A stretch of 64,000 nucleotides of DNA from an uncultured Faecalicatena sp. (lineage in GTDB: Bacteria; Bacillota; Clostridia; Lachnospirales; Lachnospiraceae), in the NCBI GenBank assembly GCA_902489075.1, contig CABTYO010000002.1:62001-126000 (forward strand), in the 5' to 3' direction. The notes below the pieces were generated by a model. That model worked only from the letters and a program-made list of their open reading frames with translations. It made no database searches and was not told the origin of the DNA. Below are positions 9,164 to 17,932 of the stretch, in pieces. The translations under genes and the position numbers were made by a program. Position 1 is the first letter of the stretch; the number at the start of each line of letters is the position of its first letter.

Positions 9164-10702
9164 ATGGAGCAGAAAGGGAAAGTATGGCTTGCAGGTGCAG
9201 GCCCGGGAGATGCAGGACTTTTGACAGTCAAGACGAGAGAGCTGATGGAACGTGTGGATGTGATCGTGTATGACGCTCTGATCAGCGCGGAGATCTTAAG
9301 CCTGATTCCTGCGGATAAAGAAATGATTCATGTGGGAAAACGTTCCGGGCACCATATGGTCCCCCAGGAGGAGACGAACCGGATCCTGCTTGAGGAGGCG
9401 CAGAAAGGGAAGAAAGTGCTCAGGCTCAAAGGCGGTGACCCCTTCGTATTCGGACGCGGGGGCGAGGAACTGGAGCTTTTGAAAGAGCACGGGATTCCGT
9501 TTGAGATTGTGCCGGGAATCACTTCCGCGGCGGCGGTGCCTGCCTACGCGGGAATTCCGATCACACACAGGGAGTATACGTCCTCCTTTCATGTGATAAC
9601 CGGACATCCGAGGAAGGATGGAACAAGCAGAGTGGATTATCCTTCTCTTGTGAATCTCAAAGGGACACTGGTGTTCCTGATGGGGATCTCTTCCATGGAG
9701 GCGATCTTAAACGGCCTGATGGGAGCGGGGATGGACCCTGATACCCCTGCAGCCGTGCTGGAAAAGGGAACGCTCTCTTCCCAGCGCCGCGTGGTGTCCA
9801 CGGTCGGACAGCTGACAGAGGATGCGAAAAAGGCAGAGATCGGTACCCCTGCGATTATTCTGGTCGGTGAAGTGTGTGCACTTGCGGATACCTTCCACTG
9901 GGCGGAGGACCGGGCACTGGGTGGAAAGCAGATCCTGATCACACGTCCGAGACAGAACAGCTCCAGACTGGCAGACCGGCTGCGCGCCCTTGGTGCACAG
10001 GTAATCGAGCTGCCGTCCATTGATACGAAAACCATCTCTCCGAATCCAGCGCTTATGGCTGCCATGAAGGAATTCGGGCATGGGGCAGAGGAAGAATGGC
10101 TCGTATTCACCAGTCCGATCGGTGTGCGCGTCTTCTTCGCGCAGCTGGCGGAAATGAAGCTGGATATGAGAATGCTCTTCCGCTGTCCTGCTGAGGTGAA
10201 GATCGCGGCCATCGGCTCGGCTACCGGGCGGGAGTTAAAAGAGCATGGACTCTTTGCGGATCTGGTACCGGCGGTTTACTGTGCAGGTGATCTCGGAAAA
10301 GAGATTGCCGCCACAGCAAAGCCAGGAAGCAAAGTGACCATCGTGCGCGCGGCAGCCGGATCTGAAGAACTGCTTCCCCCGCTTCTGGAGGCGGGAATCG
10401 AGGCCGTGGATATTCCGCTGTACGAGACGGTCTATGAGACCCATGAGCAGATCAGAGACAAGATCGCGGAGCAGTTTGAAGCAGGGGAGATCGACGCGGT
10501 GACCTTCACCAGTGCATCCACGGTGAAAGGCTTCGTCCATGCACTGGAACTGGAAGATTACCAGAACATCCATGCAGTGTGCATCGGGGAACAGACGGCG
10601 GCAGAGGCAGAAAAATACGGAATGCAGATCAGCATCTCGAAGAAAGCTTCCATCGACAGCATGGTGGAACTGATGCTGAAAGAATTTGGGGCGGAGAAGT
10701 AA
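9164..10702 (+). CDS. cobA-hemD: CobA-HemD fusion: uroporphyrinogen-III C-methyltransferase / uroporphyrinogen-III synthase
   Basis: Bifunctional protein of 512 residues. Residues 1 to about 245 form the SAM methyltransferase CobA: VWLAGAGPGDAGLLTVK, YDALIS, RLKGGDPFVFGRGGEE, VPGITSAAAVPAYAGIPITHR. From about residue 255 the HemD synthase domain begins at QILITRPRQNSSRLADRL. It closes uro'gen III from hydroxymethylbilane and methylates it at C2 and C7 to precorrin-2. The frame is open back to 9020 inside hemC, but ATG 9164 lies two bases past the hemC stop with an AAAGAGGAG ribosome site. Such fusions are common in Clostridia. Confidence 0.95.
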   Translation: MEQKGKVWLAGAGPGDAGLLTVKTRELMERVDVIVYDALISAEILSLIPADKEMIHVGKRSGHHMVPQEETNRILLEEAQKGKKVLRLKGGDPFVFGRGGEELELLKEHGIPFEIVPGITSAAAVPAYAGIPITHREYTSSFHVITGHPRKDGTSRVDYPSLVNLKGTLVFLMGISSMEAILNGLMGAGMDPDTPAAVLEKGTLSSQRRVVSTVGQLTEDAKKAEIGTPAIILVGEVCALADTFHWAEDRALGGKQILITRPRQNSSRLADRLRALGAQVIELPSIDTKTISPNPALMAAMKEFGHGAEEEWLVFTSPIGVRVFFAQLAEMKLDMRMLFRCPAEVKIAAIGSATGRELKEHGLFADLVPAVYCAGDLGKEIAATAKPGSKVTIVRAAAGSEELLPPLLEAGIEAVDIPLYETVYETHEQIRDKIAEQFEAGEIDAVTFTSASTVKGFVHALELEDYQNIHAVCIGEQTAAEAEKYGMQISISKKASIDSMVELMLKEFGAEK

Positions 10703-10746
10703 CACGAAGAGACAGAGGATAGAAAGTACGAAAGGAGGAGACTGCT

Positions 10747-11667
10747 GTGTTAAAGTATACATGTAAACGATTATTCACAGGCGTACTTTCTCTTTTTGTA
10801 CTTGTGACCGCGGCCTTCTTCCTGACCCGCCTGATGCCGGGAAGTCCGTTTTCAACGGGGAATGTATCGGAATCGGTTCTTGTGTCCATGGAAGAAGAGT
10901 ACGGGCTGAATGAGCCGGTTTCCAGGCAGTACGTGACATACCTTTCCAATCTTATGCATGGGGACCTGGGTGTCTCCTTTAAGAAGCCGGGTGTGAGGGT
11001 AAGCGAGGTGATCAGCCGGGCATGGCCCGCCACGGCAACGCTGGGAGCGCTGGCAATTCTGCTTGCGGCAGCAGTGGGGACCTTCCTGGGAATCTGGCAG
11101 GCATCCTCCAGGAAGCAGGCTGTGAAGGGCGGGATCTTCTTTAGCACCATGCTGGGGACGGGGATTCCCAACTTCGTGATCGCGCTTCTTCTGATGCTGT
11201 GTTTTGGGGTAAAACTAAAGCTTCTCCCTGTTGCCGGGCTGACCGGGGCAGAGAACTACATCCTGCCTGTCATTTCCCTGGCCGTGTACCCTGCGGCAGT
11301 GATCACAAGGCTGATGCAGAATACGTTCCGGGAGGAGATGGGCCGGGACTATGTGGTGCTGGCAAAAGCAAAAGGGCTGAAGTGGAGGCGTACAGCCGTC
11401 ACCCACATCCTGAAAAATGCCTGGATCCCGGTGCTCAACTACATCGGCCCTGCGGCCGCTTTCCTGATGACAGGAAGCTTTGTGGTGGAGAGTGTATTTA
11501 CCATTCCCGGGCTTGGCAGAGAATTTGTGAATTCCATTGAAAACCGGGATTACACACTGATCCTGGGTCTGACGATCTTTATGGGCGTTGCCGTGATCGG
11601 AATCAATCTCCTGACAGACCTGCTGTGTGCATGGCTGGACCCGAGAGTCAGGAGGGCATATCGATGA
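10747..11667 (+). CDS. Opp/Dpp/Nik-type ABC transporter permease 1
   Basis: Inner-membrane permease of 306 residues, DppB/OppB/NikB family. It has an N-terminal anchor helix, the family segment ARLMPGSPF-like TRLMPGSPFSTG, YGLNEPVSRQYVTYL, and the EAA-type coupling motif near REEMGRDYVVLAKAKGL, ending with LDPRVRRAYR. The start is a GTG at 10747 after AAAGGAGGAG. It is the first gene of a complete ABC importer placed after cobA-hemD with only a 44-base gap, so it is likely co-transcribed with corrin genes. Substrate is not determinable from the permease; peptides, nickel/cobalt complexes or 5-aminolevulinate are possible. Confidence 0.9.
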   Translation: MLKYTCKRLFTGVLSLFVLVTAAFFLTRLMPGSPFSTGNVSESVLVSMEEEYGLNEPVSRQYVTYLSNLMHGDLGVSFKKPGVRVSEVISRAWPATATLGALAILLAAAVGTFLGIWQASSRKQAVKGGIFFSTMLGTGIPNFVIALLLMLCFGVKLKLLPVAGLTGAENYILPVISLAVYPAAVITRLMQNTFREEMGRDYVVLAKAKGLKWRRTAVTHILKNAWIPVLNYIGPAAAFLMTGSFVVESVFTIPGLGREFVNSIENRDYTLILGLTIFMGVAVIGINLLTDLLCAWLDPRVRRAYR

Positions 11668-12488
11668 GAGAGGGAAAGTGTATCAAAGACAGGCTGTTCT
11701 GGGCTGGTGTGGTCCTTCTGACGGTCCTTACGATTCTGGCAGTGCTGGTTCCTGCTTTTTCTCCGTATTCCCATACGGAACAGAGTGTGGACATCCAGAA
11801 CGCCGCTTCCTCACTGGTCCATCCCTTTGGAACAGACAAGTTTGGCAGGGATATTTTTGTGAGGGTCTGGTATGGCACCAGGATCAGCCTGACTGTGGGA
11901 ATCGGAAGTGCGCTGATCTGCGGGATTATCGGAATCCTCTTCGGAAGCGCGGCGGGATACTGTGGCGGGAAAGTGGATCTTCTGCTGATGCGTACAGCGG
12001 ATGTAATCGACGCGATTCCGTCCCTTTTGTACGTCATCCTGATCATGCTTGTGATGGGGGCAAATGTGGGCAGCATCCTGCTGGGCATCTGCATTTCCGG
12101 CTGGATTGACCTGGCGCGGATCGTGCGGGGGGAGATCCAGCGTTTAAAGACAAGGGAATTCTGCACGGCGGCCCGGCTTGCAGGGGCAGGGACCGGAAGA
12201 ATCCTGAGATATCACCTGCTCCCGAATGCGGCAGGGCCGATCATTGTGAATCTGACATTTATGATACCGAAAGCGATTTTTACAGAGGCATTTTTAAGCT
12301 TTGTGGGCGTGGGAATCTCTGCTCCGGCGGCCAGCCTCGGCACTCTGATCCAGGATGCGAGGAGCCAGATGCAGGTATACCCGTCCCAGATGCTGTATCC
12401 CATTCTGGTACTGTGTATATTAATATTTTCCATGAACCTGATCGGGGCCGGACTGGAACGGTATGTCAGACAGATGGAGGAAGGATAG
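11664..12488 (+). CDS. Opp/Dpp/Nik-type ABC transporter permease 2
   Basis: Second permease, DppC/OppC/NikC family, 274 residues and about six membrane helices. The N-terminal region carries HPFGTDKFGRDIFVRVWYGTR, nearly invariant in this family, and later EFCTAARLAGAGTGRILRYHLLPN, the EAA loop that contacts the ATPase. The open frame goes back to 11625, but ATG 11664 overlaps the previous stop as ATGA and follows AGGAGGG. Pairs with the preceding permease as a heterodimer. Confidence 0.9.
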   Translation: MREGKCIKDRLFWAGVVLLTVLTILAVLVPAFSPYSHTEQSVDIQNAASSLVHPFGTDKFGRDIFVRVWYGTRISLTVGIGSALICGIIGILFGSAAGYCGGKVDLLLMRTADVIDAIPSLLYVILIMLVMGANVGSILLGICISGWIDLARIVRGEIQRLKTREFCTAARLAGAGTGRILRYHLLPNAAGPIIVNLTFMIPKAIFTEAFLSFVGVGISAPAASLGTLIQDARSQMQVYPSQMLYPILVLCILIFSMNLIGAGLERYVRQMEEG

Positions 12489-12495
12489 CAAAAAG

Positions 12496-14325
12496 ATGAG
12501 TTTGTTAAGCGTACAGGATCTGAGCGTACAATTCCATGACAGAAACACAAGGCAGGAGGCCGTAAGCCATCTGTCTTTCGAGGTATGCCCCGGTGAGATC
12601 GTGGGAATCGTCGGCGAGTCCGGTTCGGGGAAAAGTACGGGAATGCATGCCATCCTGGGCCTTTTGCCGGAAAAGGCAGAGGTAACCTGTGAAAGAATTC
12701 TTCTTGATGGAAAAGACATGACTCCTCCGAATCCCAAATCCCGGGACAAAAAAGCGGTAAAGACGTATGAACACACCATGGAAGCCATTCGGGGGAATGA
12801 CATTGCAATGGTATTCCAGGACCCACTTACCTATCTGAATCCGACCGTGAAGATCGGGCGCCAGATCACAGAGACAATCCGCGCCCATAAAAAGTGCAGC
12901 CGGAAAGAGGCGCTAGAACGCGCGGAAGAGCTTCTGGACCTGGTGGGAATCCGAAACGCCTCCCGGAGGATGGGACAGTACCCCTTTGAACTGTCCGGCG
13001 GGATGCGCCAGAGAGTCGTGATCGCGATTGCCCTTGCCTGTGAACCCAGGCTGCTCATCGCAGACGAACCCACGACCGCACTGGATGTCACAGTACAGGG
13101 GCAGATCCTGGACCTGTTGAAGAAAATATCCCGGGAACTGGGGACTGCAATCCTGTTTGTCAGCCACGACCTGGGCGTGATTGCCTCTCTTTGCAGGCGT
13201 GTGCTTGTGATGCAGGCAGGAAAGCTGGTGGAGGAAGGGATTGTGGAGGACATTTTCTATGAGCCAAAGCATCCCTATACACAGAAACTTCTCGCCCAGG
13301 CATCCGAACTGCAGCAGCTGCCTGAGAACCTGAAAGCAGAAGAAGTTCTCCTGAAAGTGGAACACGTCAGTAAATATTATACAGATATCGGTTACTGGAA
13401 GAAGCAGGAGAAGACAGAAGCAGTTCTGGATGTCTCTCTTGAGATCGGGAAGGGGGAGACCTATGGCCTGGTGGGAGAGAGCGGATGCGGCAAGTCTACG
13501 CTGGCAAAGATGGTCACAGGAATCCTGGAACCGACAGCCGGGAAGATTTTGTATGAGGGAGAAAAGAACAGGCTGAAATACCCGGTGCAGATGGTATTTC
13601 AGGACCCCTATGCCTCTTTAAATCCGCGGATGACGGTACAGGAAATCCTGGAAGAGCCTCTTCTTCTCAATACAGAGGATTCAAAAGAGGAGCGTCTCAG
13701 GCAGATAGAAGAGATGTTAAAGCTGGTCGGCCTGCGCCCGGAGGATGCAAAGAAATATCCGAAGGCTTTTTCCGGCGGGCAGAGGCAGCGGATCGGCATT
13801 GCCAGGGCACTGATCCTCAAGCCGGAACTTTTGATCTGCGATGAGCCTGTTTCGGCGCTGGATGTGTCGATTCAGGAGCAGATCTTAAGTCTGCTGGAGG
13901 AAGTACAGAAAAAGCAGAAACTCTCGTATCTGTTCATTTCCCATGACCTGAATGTGGTCAAGCGTATCAGCCAGAAGATGGGCGTGATGTATGCGGGAAG
14001 CCTTGTGGAGACCGGGAGGACGAAAGCAGTCTATGAGGATCCATGGCATCCTTACACAAAGGCGCTGCTATCGGCAGTACTGGTGCCTGACCCGTGGAAG
14101 GCAAGAAGGAAAAAGGGAGTTCTCCATACGGAAGAAAAAAAGGTGGAGGTTCCTCTGGGCAGAGGGTGTCCATTTGCCCCGAGATGTGGATATGCCATGG
14201 ACTGCTGTTTTACGGGCAGGCCGGACAGATATCGCTTTGAAGGACGGGAAATTGCCTGCTTCCTCTATTCAGAGGAACATGCAGGCAGACGGAGCGGCGG
14301 CATGAAGATGACTTCACAGATTTAG
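12496..14325 (+). CDS. Fused double ABC ATPase of the Opp/Dpp-type transporter (DppD-DppF in one chain)
   Basis: 609 residues with two complete nucleotide-binding domains. The first has Walker A GESGSGKST, signature LSGGMRQRV and Walker B LLIADEPTTALD. The second has Walker A GESGCGKST, signature FSGGQRQRIG and Walker B LLICDEPVSALD. Each is followed by a switch histidine (FVSHDLGV and FISHDLNV). The C-terminus has the family's cysteine pattern around GCPFAPRCGYAMDCC, which in DppD/OppF-type ATPases binds an Fe-S cluster. Most Opp/Dpp systems use two separate ATPase genes, so this is a fusion. The start ATG 12496 follows GGAGGAAGGATAG; an upstream in-frame ATG at 12463 overlaps the permease. 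Confidence 0.92.
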   Translation: MSLLSVQDLSVQFHDRNTRQEAVSHLSFEVCPGEIVGIVGESGSGKSTGMHAILGLLPEKAEVTCERILLDGKDMTPPNPKSRDKKAVKTYEHTMEAIRGNDIAMVFQDPLTYLNPTVKIGRQITETIRAHKKCSRKEALERAEELLDLVGIRNASRRMGQYPFELSGGMRQRVVIAIALACEPRLLIADEPTTALDVTVQGQILDLLKKISRELGTAILFVSHDLGVIASLCRRVLVMQAGKLVEEGIVEDIFYEPKHPYTQKLLAQASELQQLPENLKAEEVLLKVEHVSKYYTDIGYWKKQEKTEAVLDVSLEIGKGETYGLVGESGCGKSTLAKMVTGILEPTAGKILYEGEKNRLKYPVQMVFQDPYASLNPRMTVQEILEEPLLLNTEDSKEERLRQIEEMLKLVGLRPEDAKKYPKAFSGGQRQRIGIARALILKPELLICDEPVSALDVSIQEQILSLLEEVQKKQKLSYLFISHDLNVVKRISQKMGVMYAGSLVETGRTKAVYEDPWHPYTKALLSAVLVPDPWKARRKKGVLHTEEKKVEVPLGRGCPFAPRCGYAMDCCFTGRPDRYRFEGREIACFLYSEEHAGRRSGGMKMTSQI

Positions 14326-14349
14326 GATTGAAATAGAAGGAGAACGTGA

Positions 14350-15999
14350 ATGAAAAATCGAATGAAAAAAGTACTGTGTACCCTGTTAACGGCTTCCCTG
14401 TGCGGCACACTGCTGCTTGGAGGCTGCGGGAAGCAGGGAAAAGATGCAGCGGGCACGAAGGATACAAAAAGCGGGGAAACGAAGAAAGAGATCGTAGTGG
14501 CGACGAACAGTGAAACAGGCGGGATGGATCCGGCGGGAATGATCGCGCTGACCTATCTGTCCTATTCCGTGTGTGCGCTGGATGAGCTTCTGACCTACGA
14601 TGAAAACGGGAAGATTGATTACCGTGCGGCAGAGTCCTATGATGTAAATGATGATTCTACCGTATGGACCTTCCATCTCCGTAAAGAGGCGGTGTGGTCC
14701 GATGGAACTCCTGTCACTGCGGCAGATTTTATCAATACCATGGTCCGTTCCCTGGACCCGAAGAGCGGCAATGGGTATGCCAACTACCTGTTCCCGATCA
14801 AAAATGCAGAGGCAGTTTATAACGGGGAGGCTGCGGCGGATACACTTGGTGTCAAGGCAGTCGATGACTATACACTGGAGTTTACGCTGGAAAAGCCCTG
14901 CGTTTATTTCCTGGACCTTCTGCGTCTTCCGGTGTACACGCCGTCCTGTGTCAAATATGCGGACTCTGTAGAAAGCGGATGGGATAAGGATCCGGCTACG
15001 AGTGTGGCAAACGGTCCGTTCTATCTGGCAGAATATGTGCCGGAACAGTATTTTGTCCTGAAGAAAAATGATAAATACTGGAATGCTGATCAAGTAAAGC
15101 TGGACCAGATTACCTATCGTTTCTTTGATGACCAGCAGTCCATGGCAAGTGCCTATGAGACGGGTGAGGTGGATGTGGCCGCGGCCCTGCAGTCTTCTGT
15201 TATGAAGTTATATGAAGGAAAAGACGATCTGGTAATTACAGATACCATTGCCACCAGATATATTTATCCGAACCTGAATGTAAAGCCGCTGGATGATGTG
15301 AGGGTCAGAAAGGCAATCAACCTTGCCATCAACCGTAAGGAATTGTGCAGGATGGTAGGGGATGACACAGAGCCTACTGTGAATTTTATTGCCAAATATA
15401 TGAAGGATAAACAGACCGGGGGATATTTCGTAGATGAGGCTGACCCGCCGTTTAAAGAAAACCTGGAGGAGGCAAAACAGCTGCTTGCTGAGGCCGGTTA
15501 CCCGGATGGCAAGGGATTTCCAAAGCTGACTTATAATTATCCGTCTCTGGAAATGGATTCGGATACTGCACAGGTAGTTCAGGAACAGCTGAAAAAGAAC
15601 CTGAATATCGAGATTGAACTGAATGCCCAGGAATTACAGGTCAACTACACAGAGCGCCGGGCAGGCAATTTTGATCTGTGCCGGATGAACTGGACCGCGG
15701 ATTTTGCGGACCCGTATACTTACCTGTCCATGCTGCTGAGTAACAGCACTTACAATTGCAGCGGCATCCATGACGAGAAATATGATGCGCTGGTGGAGCA
15801 GTCTGATACGGAAAAAGATCCTGCAAAAAGGGCGGAGCTGATGCATGAGGCAGAGAAGCTGGCAGTGGGTGAGCAGTTCTATATCATTCCGCTGTACTCT
15901 ATGAAGAGCTGTAACCTGATTCGGCCAACAATCAAGGGAATCACACAGATTCCGGCAACCGGAGCTTTGGAGTTCAGGTATGCGGATGTTGTACAGTAA
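14350..15999 (+). CDS. Substrate-binding lipoprotein of the Opp/Dpp-type transporter (SBP family 5)
   Basis: 549-residue extracytoplasmic solute-binding protein. It has a basic N-terminus, a hydrophobic signal and a lipobox LLGGC (Cys at residue 27), so it should be a membrane-anchored lipoprotein. Family 5 features: NSETGGMDPAG, LLTYDENGKIDYRAAESY, WTFHLRKEAVWSDGTPVTAADF, DVRVRKAINLAINRKEL, and NWTADFADPYTYLSMLLSN, which is closest to oligopeptide-binding OppA types. Start ATG 14350 follows AGAAGGAGAACGTGA. Its place between cobA-hemD and cobU hints at a link to tetrapyrrole or metal supply, but the sequence itself favours a peptide-like ligand. Confidence 0.9.
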   Translation: MKNRMKKVLCTLLTASLCGTLLLGGCGKQGKDAAGTKDTKSGETKKEIVVATNSETGGMDPAGMIALTYLSYSVCALDELLTYDENGKIDYRAAESYDVNDDSTVWTFHLRKEAVWSDGTPVTAADFINTMVRSLDPKSGNGYANYLFPIKNAEAVYNGEAAADTLGVKAVDDYTLEFTLEKPCVYFLDLLRLPVYTPSCVKYADSVESGWDKDPATSVANGPFYLAEYVPEQYFVLKKNDKYWNADQVKLDQITYRFFDDQQSMASAYETGEVDVAAALQSSVMKLYEGKDDLVITDTIATRYIYPNLNVKPLDDVRVRKAINLAINRKELCRMVGDDTEPTVNFIAKYMKDKQTGGYFVDEADPPFKENLEEAKQLLAEAGYPDGKGFPKLTYNYPSLEMDSDTAQVVQEQLKKNLNIEIELNAQELQVNYTERRAGNFDLCRMNWTADFADPYTYLSMLLSNSTYNCSGIHDEKYDALVEQSDTEKDPAKRAELMHEAEKLAVGEQFYIIPLYSMKSCNLIRPTIKGITQIPATGALEFRYADVVQ

Positions 16000-16054
16000 A
16001 AAGCGGATCAGAGCATAGAAATGATCAGGATAAAAGAACGATTTGCATGAAAAA

Positions 16055-16089
16055 TGTACGGGCTTAAAGCTCTGTACAGATTTTTAGGG
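16055..16089 (+). terminator. Possible partial terminator or attenuator before cobU
   Basis: An imperfect inverted repeat (TGTAC-GGGCTT and AAGCTC-TGTACA, with one wobble and a one-base bulge) is followed by GATTTTTAGG, a short U-run that merges into the cobU ribosome site. The very small loop forces inner pairs open. It may let only part of the transcription from the transporter continue into cobU-cbiC. Confidence 0.35.
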
Positions 16090-16100
16090 AGGCAGTTGAT

Positions 16101-17162
16101 ATGTTTCATCTTGTAACCGGGGGAAGCGGGAGTGGAAAATCTGCTTTTGCGGAAGATCGTATCTGCCAGTATGCGAAAGAATGCGAAGGAAACCTGTTCT
16201 ATATAGCGACTATGATGCCCTTCGGGGAAGAGACGAAACGGAAGATCAAACGCCACCGCAGAATGCGTGCGGATAAAGGATTTCAGACAATCGAATGCTA
16301 TACCGGTCTGGAACAGCTGGCAGAACAGGGAGATGAGGAGTGCCCCGGCTGGGCGGACTCTTTTCATCCCTGTGTTCTGCTGGAATGCATGTCCAATCTG
16401 ACGGCGAATGAGATCTATCAGCCGGAGCGCGGCGGTGCAGATGTGGCGGAGAGAATTATCCGTGGCGTCATGGCATTACAGAAGAAATGCAGACATCTTG
16501 TGATCGTGACCAATGAAGTCTGTTCCGAGTGCACAGAGGATTCAGAAGAAATGCAGCAGTACAAGCAGATTCTGGCGGCTGTGAATGTACGGCTGGCAGA
16601 GATGGCGGATGAAGTCACGGAAGTGGTGTACGGAATGCCCTGCAGGTTGAAAGGTGTTGTGTCAGAAAGGCAGAGTGAGACAGAAAGGGCAGACCGGAAA
16701 ACAGAAGCAGCAGTTCAGACAGCAGATGCAGGATACAGAAAAGGAGTACCGGATATGAAGTTGGTGATTGGCGGCGCACACCAGGGAAAACTGGATTACG
16801 CAAAAAGAACATACGTCGGCAGGCAGTCTGGAACCGCAGAAGAAGAGTTTCACTGGATTGACGGAAAAGACTGCTCTTTTGAGGAAGTCTATACCTGCGG
16901 AGGAATTTACAATTTCGAACTTCTTATAAAACGTATGATGGAGAATGGAGAGGACATCTCCGGGTTTACATCCCTGCTTGCCAGGAAGAATCCGGAAATC
17001 GTAATTGTCAGTACCGAGATCGGTTACGGGCTCGTGCCGATCGATGCGTTTGACCGGGAATACAGAGAACAGACAGGACGCATCTGCACACAGCTTGCAG
17101 AACTTTCGTCCCAGGTGGACCGGGTAGTCTGCGGGATCGGCATCACATTGAAAGGGGAATGA
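16101..17162 (+). CDS. cobU: CobU adenosylcobinamide kinase/guanylyltransferase with a second CobU-like half
   Basis: 353 residues, about twice the usual CobU length. Residues 1 to about 185 form a normal CobU: P-loop VTGGSGSGKSAFAE at residues 5-18, IATMMPFGEE, guanylylation-region histidines in KRHRRMRADKG, and VTNEVCSE. The second half starts around MKLVIGGAHQGKLDYAKR and ends VSTEIGYGLVPIDAFDRE then VVCGIGITLKG. This repeats the CobU plan with an altered P-loop (GGAHQGKL) and no obvious histidine loop. CobU phosphorylates adenosylcobinamide and transfers GMP to it. Start ATG 16101 follows GGGAGGCAGTTGAT. It overlaps cbiC by ATGA. Confidence 0.9.
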   Translation: MFHLVTGGSGSGKSAFAEDRICQYAKECEGNLFYIATMMPFGEETKRKIKRHRRMRADKGFQTIECYTGLEQLAEQGDEECPGWADSFHPCVLLECMSNLTANEIYQPERGGADVAERIIRGVMALQKKCRHLVIVTNEVCSECTEDSEEMQQYKQILAAVNVRLAEMADEVTEVVYGMPCRLKGVVSERQSETERADRKTEAAVQTADAGYRKGVPDMKLVIGGAHQGKLDYAKRTYVGRQSGTAEEEFHWIDGKDCSFEEVYTCGGIYNFELLIKRMMENGEDISGFTSLLARKNPEIVIVSTEIGYGLVPIDAFDREYREQTGRICTQLAELSSQVDRVVCGIGITLKGE

Positions 17163-17803
17163 AAATGATGGACCATATAGAATTGGAAAAGGTACTTCCG
17201 GCGGAAATTGAAGCCAGAAGTTTTGAGATAATTACAGAAGAGCTGGGAGACACGCCGCTGCTTCCCGGAACAGAACCGATCGTGAAGCGTTGTATCCATA
17301 CAAGCGCTGACTTTGATTATGCAAAAAATCTGGTTTTCACGGAAGGAGTCGTGGAACGTGCGCTTGATGCTTTGAAAAATGGTGCATCCATCGTGACAGA
17401 TACCCAGATGGGAAAGTCAGGGATTAATAAGAAGAAACTCGCAAAATATGGCGGCGAAGTATTCTGCTTTATGTCGGACGAGGATGTTGCCAGAATCGCA
17501 AAAGAGCAGGGGACCACAAGGGCAACGGCAAGCATGGATAAAGCGGCGGCGTTAGATAAGAAGCTGATTTTTGCAATCGGAAATGCACCGACTGCACTTG
17601 TCAGACTCTATGAGTTGATAAAAGAAGGACGCCTCAATCCAGAACTCATCATTGCAGTTCCGGTTGGGTTCGTAAATGTGGTGCAGTCCAAAGAACTGAT
17701 TCTGGAATTGAAAGATGTGCCGTCGATCGTCGCAAGAGGACGCAAAGGCGGCAGTAATATAGCGGCATGCATTTGTAATGCACTGCTGTATATGCTGGAG
17801 TAA
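17159..17803 (+). CDS. cbiC: Precorrin-8X / cobalt-precorrin-8 methylmutase CbiC
   Basis: Moves the methyl group from C11 to C12 to form (cobalt-)hydrogenobyrinate. 214 residues. The catalytic histidine lies in VKRCIHTSADFDYA (about residue 43); other signatures are GASIVTDTQMGKSGINK, AIGNAPTALVRLYELI, VPVGFVNVVQSKE and ARGRKGGSNIAA. Start ATG 17159 overlaps the cobU stop; in-frame ATGs at 17165 and 17168 are alternatives. It is the last gene of the main corrin operon in this window; the AT-rich accessory region begins right after it. Confidence 0.95.
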   Translation: MKMMDHIELEKVLPAEIEARSFEIITEELGDTPLLPGTEPIVKRCIHTSADFDYAKNLVFTEGVVERALDALKNGASIVTDTQMGKSGINKKKLAKYGGEVFCFMSDEDVARIAKEQGTTRATASMDKAAALDKKLIFAIGNAPTALVRLYELIKEGRLNPELIIAVPVGFVNVVQSKELILELKDVPSIVARGRKGGSNIAACICNALLYMLE

Positions 17804-17877
17804 AGTAGAATTTGTTATACTAATTTGTTCGATAATTTCTAGTGTACTGACAGAGGTTTTTAGGTTCAAAATAAAAG

Positions 17878-17922
17878 TTTACTTTCACACAATAATGACA
17901 TATAATAGATGTATGAAAGTAA
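17878..17922 (+). promoter_or_regulatory. Promoter with flanking inverted repeats for the AbiEi gene
   Basis: A -35-like TTTACT (17878-17883), 17-base spacer and perfect -10 TATAAT (17901-17906). A perfect 9-base inverted repeat, TTACTTTCA (17879-17887) and TGAAAGTAA (17914-17922), brackets the -10. AbiEi proteins are known to repress their own operon through upstream inverted repeats, so this is the likely operator. Confidence 0.65.
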
Positions 17923-17932
17923 GGTGAATGGA

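Noticed and set aside
17804..17932. Cobalamin riboswitch near the corrin genes
   Set aside because: I looked for the B12-box in the few gaps of the operon and found none; the operon leader must lie upstream of the window.
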